In this document: positions 34,901-45,090 of the stretch, piece by piece | Layout of the letters: the number at the start of each line of letters is the position of its first letter | Position numbering within the stretch: the first letter of the stretch is position 1 | Source of the DNA: Clostridia bacterium | GTDB lineage: Bacteria; Bacillota; Clostridia; Lachnospirales; CAG-274 | Assembly (NCBI GenBank): GCA_030524425.1 | Contig: JAUNGN010000005.1 | Location: 62,001-126,000 of the forward strand | Reading direction: 5' to 3' | Length of the DNA: 64,000 nt | Notes under the pieces: generated by a model | What the model saw: only the letters and a program-made list of their open reading frames with translations | What the model was told of the DNA's origin: nothing | Databases searched by the model: none | Program-made: the position numbers and the translations under genes

Positions 34901-35127
34901 AGATAGAGGCGCATTTGACATAATTAGATATTTTGATGTTGCAGTAACAGATGAGAAATATTGAAAGGGGATAATGCCGAAGGAAATTTTTTACTGTAAA
35001 ATTATTTCCTGGTTGTCAGTGTTAACAGCCTGATGACTGTCATTGGTAATTCCGATGGAGAACTAATGGAGAGCTATCTGTGTATGTTTCGGTATGACAC
35101 AGATTGGCTTTTGTCAATCTTTTTTTG
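34901..35127 (+). promoter_or_regulatory. Lysine riboswitch (L box) with antiterminator and terminator
   Basis: P1 is AGATAG (34901-34906) with CTATCT (35074-35079). L-box core segments are visible in order: AGAGGCGC, AGTAACAGA, AAAGGGGATAATGCCGAAGG, CTGGTTGTCA, GATGACTGTCATTGG and TGGAGAGCTATC. ATCTGTGT (35076-35083), which includes the 3' side of P1, can instead pair with ACACAGAT (35097-35104) as an antiterminator. That excludes the terminator AGATTGGC/GTCAATCT (35101-35120) with its T-run. Lysine binding would stabilise P1 and switch the operon off. The rest of 34805-35171 holds only the promoter and the asd ribosome binding site. Confidence 0.93.
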
Positions 35128-35171
35128 TTTTAAAAATTTAAAAAACTTATAAAATTTTTTGGAGGTCTAAA

Positions 35172-36254
35172 ATGAAAACTTTTAACGTAGGTATTATTGG
35201 TGCTACCGGAATGGTAGGTCAGAGATTTGCATTACTTCTTGACAAGCATCCCTGGTTTAATGTAGTTGTTGCTGCAGCAAGTCCGCGTTCAGCAGGCAAG
35301 AAGTTAAAGGATGCTATTGGTTCAAGATGGGCCATGACAGAGCCTATGCCTGAAAAAATTGCTGAGTTAACTGTTATGGATGCCGCTGCTGATGTTGACA
35401 AGATTGCATCAATGGTCGATTTTGTTTTTTGTGCAGTAGATATGAAGAAGGATGAAATCAGAGCTTTAGAGGAAAGATATGCAAAGGCTGAGTGTCCTGT
35501 TGTAAGTAACAATTCAGCTCACAGAGGGACTCCTGATGTGCCTATGGTTGTGCCCGAAATTAATCCTGAGCACATTGAGATTATTGAGGCGCAGAAGAAG
35601 AGATTGGGTACTAAGAGAGGCTTCATTGCCGTTAAGTCAAACTGTTCCTTACAGAGCTATGTGCCTGCCCTGCATCCCCTCAGAAAGTATGGTTTAAAGA
35701 ATGTTTTGGCTTGCACATATCAGGCTATTTCAGGTGCAGGCAAGACATTTGAAACATGGCCTGAAATGGTAGATAATGTTATTCCTTTTATTGGAGGCGA
35801 GGAGGAAAAGTCTGAGCTTGAACCAATGAAGATTTGGGGTAATATTAAGGGAGATGTTATTGAAAATGCAACAACTCCAAATATTACTACACAGTGCTTA
35901 AGAGTTGCTGTTTCTGACGGTCATACTGCTGCAGTGTTTGTAAGCTTTGATAACAAACCGTCTAAAGAGGAGATTCTTGAAGCTTGGAAGAGTTTCAGCG
36001 GTGTTCCTCAGGAGCTTGAGCTTCCTTCTGCTCCAAAGCAGTTCCTTAACTATTTTGAGGAGGATAACAGACCTCAGGCTAAGCTTGACAGAATGTTGGA
36101 AAATGGTATGGCTGTATCTATCGGCAGATTAAGAGAAGACAGTCAGTATGATTACAAGTTTGTATGCTTGTCTCACAATACTTTAAGAGGTGCGGCAGGC
36201 GGTGCCGTTCTTATGGCAGAGCTTTTGGCTGCTAAGGGTTATTTTGACAGATAA
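35172..36254 (+). CDS. asd: Aspartate-semialdehyde dehydrogenase
   Basis: 360 residues; TTTGGAGG precedes the ATG. NADP-binding GATGMVGQRF is at the N-terminus. The catalytic cysteine lies in KSNCSLQSY, and the following ISGAGKTFETWPE belongs to the archaeal/fungal-like subgroup of the enzyme rather than the E. coli type. It makes aspartate semialdehyde for lysine, diaminopimelate, threonine and methionine. First gene of the lysine riboswitch operon, 25 bp before dapA. Confidence 0.96.
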   Translation: MKTFNVGIIGATGMVGQRFALLLDKHPWFNVVVAAASPRSAGKKLKDAIGSRWAMTEPMPEKIAELTVMDAAADVDKIASMVDFVFCAVDMKKDEIRALEERYAKAECPVVSNNSAHRGTPDVPMVVPEINPEHIEIIEAQKKRLGTKRGFIAVKSNCSLQSYVPALHPLRKYGLKNVLACTYQAISGAGKTFETWPEMVDNVIPFIGGEEEKSELEPMKIWGNIKGDVIENATTPNITTQCLRVAVSDGHTAAVFVSFDNKPSKEEILEAWKSFSGVPQELELPSAPKQFLNYFEEDNRPQAKLDRMLENGMAVSIGRLREDSQYDYKFVCLSHNTLRGAAGGAVLMAELLAAKGYFDR

Positions 36255-36278
36255 TTATTATATTAGGGGGTATTTAAT

Positions 36279-37166
36279 ATGAGTAAAACCTTATTTACGG
36301 GTGCCGGTGTTGCTATTGTTACTCCGTTTAAGGAGGATGGCAGTGTTAACTTTGAGGTTCTTGGCAATTTAATTGAAAACCAGATTGCAAATGAAACAGA
36401 CGCCATTATTATTTGCGGCACAACAGGTGAGGCATCAACATTAACTGATGATGAGCAGATTGAAACAATAAGATTTACAGTTGATAAGGCAGCAAAGAGA
36501 GTACCTGTTATTGCGGGTGCGGGAAGTAATGACACTAAGCATGGTATGGAGCTTTGTAAGAGATGTGAGCAGGTAGGCGCTGACGGATTGCTTATTGTTA
36601 CTCCTTACTATAACAAGACTACTCAGAAGGGTCTTGTAAAATATTATACAGATATGGCAGGAGCTGCTGATTTGCCTGTTATTATGTATTCTGTTGCAGG
36701 CAGAACAGGATTAAACATTGCTCCGTCTACAGTTGAAACCCTTGCAAAGATTGATAACATTGTTGCAATTAAAGAGGCCAGCGGAAATATATCTCAGGTA
36801 GCCGAAATTGCTCACAGAACTCAGGGCGATATTGATATATACAGCGGTAATGATGATCAAATTGTGCCTTTGCTTTCTTTAGGCGGAAAGGGTGTTATTT
36901 CTGTTCTTTCAAATATTGTGCCTAAGTATACTCATGATATGGTTATGAGCTATATAAATGGGGATACTAAAAAGGCAACTGAAATGCAGTTAAATTGTCT
37001 TGGGTTGGTTAAGGCTTTATTCTGCGAAGTTAATCCAATTCCTGTTAAGGCGGCTCTTAATATGATGGGATTTAATGCAGGAGGATACAGAGCTCCGTTA
37101 ATTGAAATGGAAGAAGAGAACAGACTTATGCTTGAAAAGGCTATGAAGGAGTTTGGAATTTTATAA
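36279..37166 (+). CDS. dapA: 4-hydroxy-tetrahydrodipicolinate synthase
   Basis: 295 residues; AGGGGG precedes the ATG. Aldolase-type TIM barrel: GTTGEASTLTDDE (substrate carboxylate loop), GAGSNDTKHG, YYNKTTQKG with the catalytic tyrosine, and VAIKEASG with the Schiff-base lysine. It condenses pyruvate with aspartate semialdehyde, the committed step to diaminopimelate for lysine, cell wall and spore dipicolinate. A terminator-like hairpin follows before dapB. Confidence 0.97.
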   Translation: MSKTLFTGAGVAIVTPFKEDGSVNFEVLGNLIENQIANETDAIIICGTTGEASTLTDDEQIETIRFTVDKAAKRVPVIAGAGSNDTKHGMELCKRCEQVGADGLLIVTPYYNKTTQKGLVKYYTDMAGAADLPVIMYSVAGRTGLNIAPSTVETLAKIDNIVAIKEASGNISQVAEIAHRTQGDIDIYSGNDDQIVPLLSLGGKGVISVLSNIVPKYTHDMVMSYINGDTKKATEMQLNCLGLVKALFCEVNPIPVKAALNMMGFNAGGYRAPLIEMEEENRLMLEKAMKEFGIL

Positions 37167-37171
37167 AGAGT

Positions 37172-37214
37172 AAGGCGGCTAATGAACGTGTCAGTACATT
37201 GGGTCGCCTTTTTT
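37172..37214 (+). terminator. Terminator-like hairpin between dapA and dapB
   Basis: AAGGCGGCTAATG (37172-37184) pairs with CATTGGGTCGCCTT (37197-37210) with wobbles and one bulge, followed by TTTT. The dapB ribosome binding site AAAAGGAG comes right after it. It may let only part of transcription pass into dapB; no separate dapB promoter was seen. Confidence 0.65.
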
Positions 37215-37231
37215 GAAAAGGAGACATACAG

Positions 37232-37990
37232 ATGACAAAGATTATAATGCATGGATGTAATGGTAAAATGGGTAAGGTTATTTGCGGACTTTTGCAGAAT
37301 GACCCTGAGGCTGAGGTTGTTGCCGGTGTAGATATGACTGCGGCAAATACGGATTTCCCTGTATTTACTAATATTAAGGATTGTGATATTGATGCAGATG
37401 CCATAATTGATTTTTCAACGGCTTCTGCTGTACCTGCAGTTGTTGAATATGCAGTTGAAAAAAATATACCTGCTGTTATATGTACAACAGGATTAAGTGA
37501 TGAAACCTTAGCATTAATTGACAAAGCTTCTGAGAAGGTTGCAATGTTCAGGAGTGCTAATATGAGTTTGGGAATTAATCTTATTGCCAATATTTTAAAG
37601 AAATACAGTGAAGTGCTGTATGATGCAGGCTTTGATGTTGAAATTGTGGAAAGACATCATAATCAGAAAATAGATGCACCAAGCGGAACTGCAATTTTAT
37701 TAGGCGATGCTGTGAATGAAGGTGTTGGCAACAAGCTGGAATATGTTTATGACAGAAGTCAGGTAAGAGAAAAGAGAGGCAGACGTGAGTTAGGCTTTTC
37801 TGCAGTAAGAGGCGGTACTATTGTTGGTGACCATGAGGTCATATTTGCAGGTAAGGATGAAGTAATTGAATTTACACATTCTGCTTACAGTAAGGAAGTA
37901 TTTGCTGTAGGTGCTGTTAAGGCTGCTAAGTTTATTAAGGGTAAGGCTGCAGGTAAGTATGATATGCAGAATGTTATGAGTGAAATTTAA
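37232..37990 (+). CDS. dapB: 4-hydroxy-tetrahydrodipicolinate reductase
   Basis: 252 residues. N-terminal NAD(P)-binding GCNGKMGKVI, DFSTASAV, then the family signature ERHHNQKIDAPSGTA with the catalytic His-His and Lys. GDHEVIFAG follows in the C-terminal half. It reduces dihydrodipicolinate in diaminopimelate synthesis. Third gene of the riboswitch operon; a terminator follows at 38081. Confidence 0.97.
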   Translation: MTKIIMHGCNGKMGKVICGLLQNDPEAEVVAGVDMTAANTDFPVFTNIKDCDIDADAIIDFSTASAVPAVVEYAVEKNIPAVICTTGLSDETLALIDKASEKVAMFRSANMSLGINLIANILKKYSEVLYDAGFDVEIVERHHNQKIDAPSGTAILLGDAVNEGVGNKLEYVYDRSQVREKRGRRELGFSAVRGGTIVGDHEVIFAGKDEVIEFTHSAYSKEVFAVGAVKAAKFIKGKAAGKYDMQNVMSEI

Positions 37991-38080
37991 TTGTTTTTTA
38001 TTATGTATAAGTTTTAGTGAATTTCGTTATTTCCAAATAAACAGTATTCAAGACTTTATTGTTTTAATATAATTTAAAAG

Positions 38081-38107
38081 CCCCCGATACAATTTAAGTA
38101 ACGGGGG
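38081..38107. terminator. Terminator between dapB and lectin-dockerin gene
   Basis: CCCCCG (38081-38086) pairs with CGGGGG (38102-38107). A-rich and T-rich flanks suit both strands, and the two genes converge here. Confidence 0.7.
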
Positions 38108-38120
38108 TTAAATTACAGCC

Positions 38121-41100
38121 TTAATATGACAAATCCTTTAAAAGCAGTACAACATCGCTTATATTTATTTCACCATTATCGTTATAATCAGCTGCTTCAA
38201 GCTGAACAGATGAAAGATTTTCGCTTCCGCATAAATATTTCATAATATATGCGGCATCAGTTTTATTTACTTCACCGTCTAGATTTACATCTCCCTTGAT
38301 ATCTATTCTGTCACGTACAGTAATTGCGGTATTGTCATACGTGTTTTCATCACCGCTTACCGTAAGTACAGCATAGTATACAGAACCTTCCTCTTGAATT
38401 TCTTCAAAACCACCGTTCATGACTTCACCCGGCATTACGTTGCTGAAAGTTTTTGTATATACAGGTATGCTTTCAACTGAATCCTTGTATACGTTCAATA
38501 CAGCTTCACCTATAATCAATGAACCTTTATTTACTCCTGTTATATTAAGGTACTCTCTGTCGGCGTTATTGCCTGTAAAATAAGCTCTTTTAATGGCTCC
38601 GTCAATATTTCCAACAGTAATTTCTGTTGTATTGTTTTCCAAATGGCAGTCGTCATCGGCAGTCACACTTATTTCATATGTATGAACTGAGTTGACAGAC
38701 ACATTATTAAGAGTGATTTTTATATTCTTGCTTTCTCCGGGTGCCAGTGCAGATGTTGTCTGAGTTATAGAACTGCTTAACGTACTGCCGTCTTCTTTTA
38801 TTCTTATTTTGTAGTTACTTGTTTCAACACTTATATCTCCGTTATTATAAAGGGGTACGTTTATAACTGCTTTGCCCAGCAATGCTCCTGAAGTATCCTC
38901 GTATGTTGACATAGTATATTCTGCCTCACCCATTAAAAGATCGTAACCCGGAGAGGTTTGATTAATCATAACATTTGTACCGCTGTCGTCAGTCAGCATA
39001 TAACCTACAGTGTAATAACTGCTGTTTAAAAATCCGCAGCTTAAATTAGAAACCATGCCTTCGGTAATTGTTTCAAAACAGCACTTTGCTTTAAAGCCCG
39101 TAAGAGTCGTTCCTGTTGCAGATGTATAATATATTCCGTCATTTTCCGTCCAGAAAATATAGCACATTTGACTGCACATACCTATAACAGGGTTTTCGCT
39201 TCCGTTAAATTTAGTTTCAATTACTGAAACCTCTTCATCATTTTTTAAAATATGCAGTTTGTTTTCGTTGTCAAAATATGCCAGTATATTATATCCGTTT
39301 TCACCGTTAGCAGCATATCTTTCAATATTTTCTCCTGCCTTTTTAACTTCTCCGCTGCTCAAAGCAACGTAGTAAAGTTCATTATTTGAATTTTTATAAT
39401 AAATTCTCTTTTCATTTCCTTCTGTAATATAAAGATTTGTTACACAGCCTATGTCTTCAATTACAGTGGGACTTGACCATGAACCTGATGATGAACACTC
39501 GGTGTAATTAAGATTTGTCACTCCTGTCGCTGCCGTATAATCATTGGAATCGTTTGAAAGCCAGGCGGCAATAGCACCTCCTGCAGATGTTTTCTTTATT
39601 TTTGCACCGAAATCATATATAGCATTATTGGTAAGTCTTTTGGTTTTATAAAGACTGCTATTCCATTTACCTGCATATATTTCCTGTGCACTTAAAGCAT
39701 CAGCAACATTCGTATCGGCATTAAGCTCCTTATTCATACTTTGCCATATTACAAAATTTCCGTCTGCCATTACTCCCGAATCAAGAGTACCATCATCATC
39801 AAGAGCAGCTGCCTCACTCCATGTACTGCCTATTTTTCGTTTATACATTGCGGTCATGCCGTTTTGCTGTTCGTAATTTGTATTATCAACAGTCATTACA
39901 GCTACAGTATTTCCGCTGGTATTATAAGTGAAGTCAATATCTGCGTTTTCAAAAATATTTTCGTAGAACACTGAGCTGCTTCTTTTATCTGAGGATGCGG
40001 CAAACGGGCTGATATTCTGATCCGTAAAGCCTGATTCGTTTTCAAGATAATCTCTGCCGGCAAGTTTCCATCCGCTGTTTCCTTCACTGCTTAAGGCTGT
40101 AATTTCATTATCTGCACTTAATACAGAACTGAATACACCATCATCATCCCAGGATGCACCGTTTTTATTCCATGTGAATCCGCCTAATTTAATTTTCTTT
40201 TCCATTTCAAGAGTCCATACTTTAATAGAAGCTTTTCCGTTTATTGCTCCTTTTATTTCAGGATTAATGTTTACTTCACTTTTATTTTTTCCGTTATATT
40301 CAACAGGAATTTTTGCTTCAAGATCACCTTCTATACCTACTTTGACTTCTAAGTTATCATCATAAGCACCGCCAACACCTCCGCCGATGGCTCCCTTACC
40401 GTTTACGGACAGCTTACCGCTTACATAATTATCTGTGGTATTTCCGTGTATTTTTACTTCAAGCTCACCTGATGCGGAAAGAGAAATTTCAATATAACAA
40501 GGTACAGCTCCCAAATCAAAATTAAATGTGTGATTTAATATTTCAATGTAATCTTTTGATGATGAGTCTCTCATTACAGTTGACATATTTGCTGTTTTTA
40601 CACTTTTTTTCAGTTTAAGCTTTACAGCTCCGCTCCATTCAGTATCATTTGAAACATTGTCGGATAATATTTCTTTAAGAGGCACACTTATGCTTCCTAT
40701 GACTTCAAAAGACAAATTTGAACCTCCTGTTAAGCCCTTAAAAAGAGAAGCATCGGTTTTGTTTAATGTATCACTTCCTCCGAATTCAATTTTCAGCACA
40801 CCGTCTTCAATAGATATACTTTTTTTGGATTTCATAAGATCCCCTATTGAAATTTCAGCACCTATGCCGTCCAAAAAATACAAATCAGACATATTAACAT
40901 TGTCTGTATTCTGAGGTATAATACTGACATTAATTTCTTTAACCTTTAAGGGCAATATTGTTAAGGCTTCTTTTAAATTCCCGTTTTCATCATAGGTATA
41001 GGCCCTTAGTTTAATATTTTCATCCTTAATAAAGGTATCCTGAAGAGAAATAGTGTTTGTTCCTTCGTTAAGTGTAATTGTATTTTTGCTTTTAAGTCCC

Positions 41101-42035
41101 GTGACATCAATATGACCTGTTTCGTATTCATTCCAGTCTATGCTGATATCAAGTGTTTGCGCCCCTGTTTCAATAGTTGGCACATATGTTATATTCTTCT
41201 CTGACAGCAAGTCTTTAGCAGTGTCATAATATGTAAAATCAGCTTTTTTTATCCTTATTTTATCACTTTTCTTTTCGAGATATATATCTGCTGCTCCGCC
41301 GTCATTAAAGATTACTTTTCCTTCATAATCTTTATATCCTTCCATAGTTACTTTTAAAGTAACAAGGCTTTCATTTACATTTTCTATTTCGCTTTTTTTA
41401 AATATAGCATTTCCTGTACTGCCGGTTATTTTTGTAACTCCGTCAAGCTCTACGGATGCACCCTCAAGGCATTCATAATTATTTAGTCCCGTATTATCTT
41501 CGCAGCCGTATACATTTACCGTAAATGGGGGATTGCTGTTTACACCGTCCCATTCGCATATAAATCCATATTCTTTATCATAATTATCATCCCATCTTTT
41601 AGCTTCAACAAAGTATCCGTCACCGTTTCTTTCACCGTTTGTAATTACACCTACATATTGATTGCCATTATAATTATCAGGCTGATCTGAACCCCAGTTA
41701 GTGTAGGATACGGCTTCACCGGTTACCCATGTACCGTAATTGTTAAGACTTTTGCGAAGACCGATAAGGTAGTCTGCATCCGAATAATTATCAAGCATAC
41801 TGTTTATAAACTGCTGCTCTCCGGCACTTGTTATTGTTACTAAATGTCCTCCAACACTTTCGCAATAATTTTGAGCATCACTCCAGTAAGCGCCTGAGCC
41901 TATTACCTTGTATGAGTGCCCGTTATAAATCTGTGCATCATCAGGTATGCTCATTCCCGAACTGCCGTAAGTATTAATGCATATACAGCTTGAAATAAGT
42001 ACAAATATCAGTATGCAGCTTAAAATCCTTTTCAT
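38121..42035 (-). CDS. Secreted C-type lectin-like protein with C-terminal dockerin
   Basis: 1304 residues; AAAGAAGGG precedes the ATG. A signal peptide (about 1-24) is followed by a C-type lectin-like domain (about 38-168: YNGHSYKVI, YWSDAQNYCESVGGHLVTITS, WGSDQPDNYNG, WDDNYDKEYGFICEW). The long middle part is mostly beta-rich, with no domain named securely; CARDB-like strands (VNVPLYNNGDISVE) appear before the end. The last 62 residues are a type I dockerin: GDVNLDGEVNKTDAAYIMKYL and YNDNGEINISDVVLLLKDL, two calcium-binding F-hand repeats. It would be secreted, bind a glycan through the lectin domain and dock onto a cohesin protein not present here. Confidence 0.87.
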   Translation of the reverse strand: MKRILSCILIFVLISSCICINTYGSSGMSIPDDAQIYNGHSYKVIGSGAYWSDAQNYCESVGGHLVTITSAGEQQFINSMLDNYSDADYLIGLRKSLNNYGTWVTGEAVSYTNWGSDQPDNYNGNQYVGVITNGERNGDGYFVEAKRWDDNYDKEYGFICEWDGVNSNPPFTVNVYGCEDNTGLNNYECLEGASVELDGVTKITGSTGNAIFKKSEIENVNESLVTLKVTMEGYKDYEGKVIFNDGGAADIYLEKKSDKIRIKKADFTYYDTAKDLLSEKNITYVPTIETGAQTLDISIDWNEYETGHIDVTGLKSKNTITLNEGTNTISLQDTFIKDENIKLRAYTYDENGNLKEALTILPLKVKEINVSIIPQNTDNVNMSDLYFLDGIGAEISIGDLMKSKKSISIEDGVLKIEFGGSDTLNKTDASLFKGLTGGSNLSFEVIGSISVPLKEILSDNVSNDTEWSGAVKLKLKKSVKTANMSTVMRDSSSKDYIEILNHTFNFDLGAVPCYIEISLSASGELEVKIHGNTTDNYVSGKLSVNGKGAIGGGVGGAYDDNLEVKVGIEGDLEAKIPVEYNGKNKSEVNINPEIKGAINGKASIKVWTLEMEKKIKLGGFTWNKNGASWDDDGVFSSVLSADNEITALSSEGNSGWKLAGRDYLENESGFTDQNISPFAASSDKRSSSVFYENIFENADIDFTYNTSGNTVAVMTVDNTNYEQQNGMTAMYKRKIGSTWSEAAALDDDGTLDSGVMADGNFVIWQSMNKELNADTNVADALSAQEIYAGKWNSSLYKTKRLTNNAIYDFGAKIKKTSAGGAIAAWLSNDSNDYTAATGVTNLNYTECSSSGSWSSPTVIEDIGCVTNLYITEGNEKRIYYKNSNNELYYVALSSGEVKKAGENIERYAANGENGYNILAYFDNENKLHILKNDEEVSVIETKFNGSENPVIGMCSQMCYIFWTENDGIYYTSATGTTLTGFKAKCCFETITEGMVSNLSCGFLNSSYYTVGYMLTDDSGTNVMINQTSPGYDLLMGEAEYTMSTYEDTSGALLGKAVINVPLYNNGDISVETSNYKIRIKEDGSTLSSSITQTTSALAPGESKNIKITLNNVSVNSVHTYEISVTADDDCHLENNTTEITVGNIDGAIKRAYFTGNNADREYLNITGVNKGSLIIGEAVLNVYKDSVESIPVYTKTFSNVMPGEVMNGGFEEIQEEGSVYYAVLTVSGDENTYDNTAITVRDRIDIKGDVNLDGEVNKTDAAYIMKYLCGSENLSSVQLEAADYNDNGEINISDVVLLLKDLSY

Positions 42036-42081
42036 ATTATCCCTTCTTTCGTTAATGTTATATTATAATTTCCATATCTAA

Positions 42082-42110
42082 ACTATAGCAAAATAAAGGT
42101 CTGCTTGCAA
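42082..42110 (-). promoter_or_regulatory. Promoter of lectin-dockerin gene
   Basis: On the minus strand TTGCAA (42110-42105), 17-base spacer, TATAGT (42087-42082). It lies 46 bp before the start codon. Nothing else is recognised between 42111 and 42274. Confidence 0.6.
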
Positions 42111-42274
42111 TAAAATTTTAATTATTTTTTTAAAAAAATTTAATAATTAAATAACTGCAATAATATAAACAGATATTAAATCAAGATGATAATATGAAGT
42201 AAATACTAAAACTGTAAAGACATAAGATTTAAAACTAATTTAAAAAAATTATGGTACAGTTTTTTATTTAAAAT

Positions 42275-45001
42275 TTAATCATCATAGTCCTGCTGTCGGT
42301 TTTTCCATTCGTTATACTGATATTTGTCAATCTTAACTTCTCTGCCTTTAGTTCCTCCAAGATCAGGGCCAACAATACCTCTTTCTTCCAATTCATCAAT
42401 AATACGTGCAGCTCTGTTGTACCCTATTTTAAATTTTCGTTGTATAAAGCTTGTGGATGCCTTTTGCTGAATTGCCACAAGCTTGATTACTTCATCAATA
42501 AGGTCATCATTACCGTCAGCGGAACTGCTGCTGTCAGCCTGTTCACCATGAGCTTCTGCAACAGCTTTGTTAATTTCATCAATGACTGATTTGTCATAGT
42601 GATTGCCATCAGTTTTAATAGAGTCAACAATAGCTTCAACCTCTTCATCGGTTACAAAAGCTCCCTGTATTCTAAGAGGTTTATCATCAAAAGCTCTTGT
42701 TTTAAGCAGCATATCACCACGCCCCAAAAGTTTTTCCGCACCTGTAGAATCAAGTATAATTTTGGAATTTACACTGCCTGCCACCTTGAAGGCAATTCTT
42801 GAAGGTACATTAGCTTTAATAAGACCTGTTACTATATTGGCATCAGGACGCTGAGTTGCAATAACAAGATGCATACCTGCCGCTCTTGCAAGCTGAGTAA
42901 GTCTTACAATGGCATTTTCAACTTCTTTGCCTGTAGTCATCATAAGGTCAGCAAGCTCGTCAATAATAATAACTATGTAAGGCAGTTTTTCAATATCCGG
43001 CAATTTGTTATACCCCTTAATATTTCTTACACCATATTTTTCGAGAAGGTCATAACGTCTTTCCATTTCTCTTATTGCCCAGTTAAGAGCACCCGATGCC
43101 TTTTGTACATCACTGACAACAGGAATGAGAAGATGCGGAATACCATTATAAACGCTAAGCTCAACCTTCTTTGGATCAATCATTATAAGCTTCACTTCAT
43201 CGGGTGTTGCTTTGTATAAAATAGATGTAATAAGAGTATTTATACAAACAGATTTACCTGCTCCTGTTGCACCGGCGATGAGAAGATGGGTCATGTCTGC
43301 AATATCAGTTACAATTACGGTACCTGTAATATCTTTACCTACACCAAAGGCAAGTTTACTTTTATAATCCCTGAATTTATCTGTTAAAAGAACCTCACTG
43401 AAATAAACCGCAGATATGGAGTCATTGCCAAGCTCAATACCTATTTTGTTGGTACCCGGTATAGGGGCTTCAATTCTTACGGATTTAGCTGCAAGAGCAA
43501 GCTCTATATCTTTGTCCAGCTTTGTAATTCTGCTTACAGGAATTCCCTTTGGAGGAATAAGCTCATATCGTGTAACAGTAGGCCCCTGGCTTACATTATC
43601 AACTTTTGCATTAACGCCAAAGGTTGACAGAGTTTCTTCAAGAAGCCTTGATTTTCTGATAAGTTCATCTCTGTTTGCAGAGCCTGATTTATTGGGGTTT
43701 TTGGTTAAAAGAGCTGGGCTTGGAAATTTATATGGCGTAGTTGTCTTATTATCCAGTCTTTTTACTTCTTTGGTTTTCTCGGCTTCAATAATTGTTGGCT
43801 GGTTTTCGCTGTCTTCCCAAGGCGGTGTATCTGTTTTTTCCTCTTTTTCCTCTGATTCTGAAGGTTCTTCTTTTTTTATGGATTTTGTTTTTTCTCCTGT
43901 TTTATTATCAGCTTCAGAATAGTTTTCAGTATCCTCATAAGCGAAATGAAGAGTTGGTATGTCAGTTTCAATGGTTTCCTTTTCAATTTCTGCATCTTCA
44001 CTGCTGTTTAAACTGTTTTCGTATTCCTTTAAGTCATCTTTAATAAATGACGGTATGTTTATGACAGGCTCTTCATCACTGTAATCGTTTTTAGGTTCAA
44101 AAATTTCTGTATCAATTATAACCTTTTCTTCATTAGAGGTACTTTCCTCCGGAATATCTATGTAAATAGGATTGTTTTTATTTGTCCTGATTTTTTTATG
44201 CTTTTTCATTTTATCAACAGGAAGTTCCATTTGTACGGGATTATAATCCTCGTAGTAATCCTCCTCATCTTCGTCAATTATAATGTGACTTGCTCTGTAT
44301 TCTTCAAATTCTTCCTTTGTACCGTCAATCCAGTCACCAAGAGCACCTAAAAATTCTGCAACAGTTCTGCCTGTAGCAAGAACTATGAGAATAATTCCGA
44401 TTATAATAAGTAAAATTGTTGTTCCCGTTTTGCCTATTAGGGCACAAAGAGCACCGCCCACAAGAGCACCTGTAAGACCGCCGTTTTTAACTCCGCCGTT
44501 AAAAAAACTGTCTGCTATATATTGTGAAAATGGTATATCGCCTATTCCTGTTTTAAATGAAAAAACATGGGCAAGACATATAATAGTAAAGAAAAAGCCT
44601 ATAAAGAGAGTAAGCTTAAATTTATAGGCATATTTAGTTTTGTCCATAAGAGTCTGTACGCTAAAAAGCATAAGAACAACAGGCAAAATTATAGCACCAA
44701 TACCAAAAAGATGTTTTAAAGCCGCTGATACATAGCCTCCTACAATACCCATTCTTTCACTTGCAATAACACAAATAAAAATAAGTATTGAAAGACCTAA
44801 TAAAGAAATTGCAAGAACTTCTGCTCTAAGCATTTGTTTTTTTTCATCCAGCTTTTTCTGTTCCGATTTTGTAAGTTTCGGCGTATTCTTTTTTGCGGCG
44901 GAAACTGACTTAGCAGTGCTTGTGCTTTTCTGACTGCCTGATTTAGAGTTAGATTTTCTGTTTGAAACTGTAGATTTTTTATCTTTGGTTGTTGTAGACA
45001 T
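42275..45001 (-). CDS. ftsK: DNA translocase FtsK/SpoIIIE
   Basis: 908 residues; GGGGAG precedes the ATG. A basic Ser/Thr/Lys-rich N-terminus is followed by about four membrane helices (about 60-220), an acidic linker (about 225-420) and the motor domain (about 430-840). Walker A is AGATGAGKS near residue 575, and Walker B is IVIIIDELADLMM. The C-terminal winged-helix gamma domain (about 845-900, QRKFKIGYNRAARIIDELE) reads the orienting DNA sequence. It pumps chromosomal DNA through the division or sporulation septum. Whether it is the vegetative or sporulation paralogue cannot be decided. Confidence 0.95.
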   Translation of the reverse strand: MSTTTKDKKSTVSNRKSNSKSGSQKSTSTAKSVSAAKKNTPKLTKSEQKKLDEKKQMLRAEVLAISLLGLSILIFICVIASERMGIVGGYVSAALKHLFGIGAIILPVVLMLFSVQTLMDKTKYAYKFKLTLFIGFFFTIICLAHVFSFKTGIGDIPFSQYIADSFFNGGVKNGGLTGALVGGALCALIGKTGTTILLIIIGIILIVLATGRTVAEFLGALGDWIDGTKEEFEEYRASHIIIDEDEEDYYEDYNPVQMELPVDKMKKHKKIRTNKNNPIYIDIPEESTSNEEKVIIDTEIFEPKNDYSDEEPVINIPSFIKDDLKEYENSLNSSEDAEIEKETIETDIPTLHFAYEDTENYSEADNKTGEKTKSIKKEEPSESEEKEEKTDTPPWEDSENQPTIIEAEKTKEVKRLDNKTTTPYKFPSPALLTKNPNKSGSANRDELIRKSRLLEETLSTFGVNAKVDNVSQGPTVTRYELIPPKGIPVSRITKLDKDIELALAAKSVRIEAPIPGTNKIGIELGNDSISAVYFSEVLLTDKFRDYKSKLAFGVGKDITGTVIVTDIADMTHLLIAGATGAGKSVCINTLITSILYKATPDEVKLIMIDPKKVELSVYNGIPHLLIPVVSDVQKASGALNWAIREMERRYDLLEKYGVRNIKGYNKLPDIEKLPYIVIIIDELADLMMTTGKEVENAIVRLTQLARAAGMHLVIATQRPDANIVTGLIKANVPSRIAFKVAGSVNSKIILDSTGAEKLLGRGDMLLKTRAFDDKPLRIQGAFVTDEEVEAIVDSIKTDGNHYDKSVIDEINKAVAEAHGEQADSSSSADGNDDLIDEVIKLVAIQQKASTSFIQRKFKIGYNRAARIIDELEERGIVGPDLGGTKGREVKIDKYQYNEWKNRQQDYDD

Positions 45002-45090
45002 TTTATTACACTCTCCCCAATATTAACATACATAACTATTATAGCATATAAATTGGTAATTTTATGTTACGTTTTGATATCAAAGACAAA

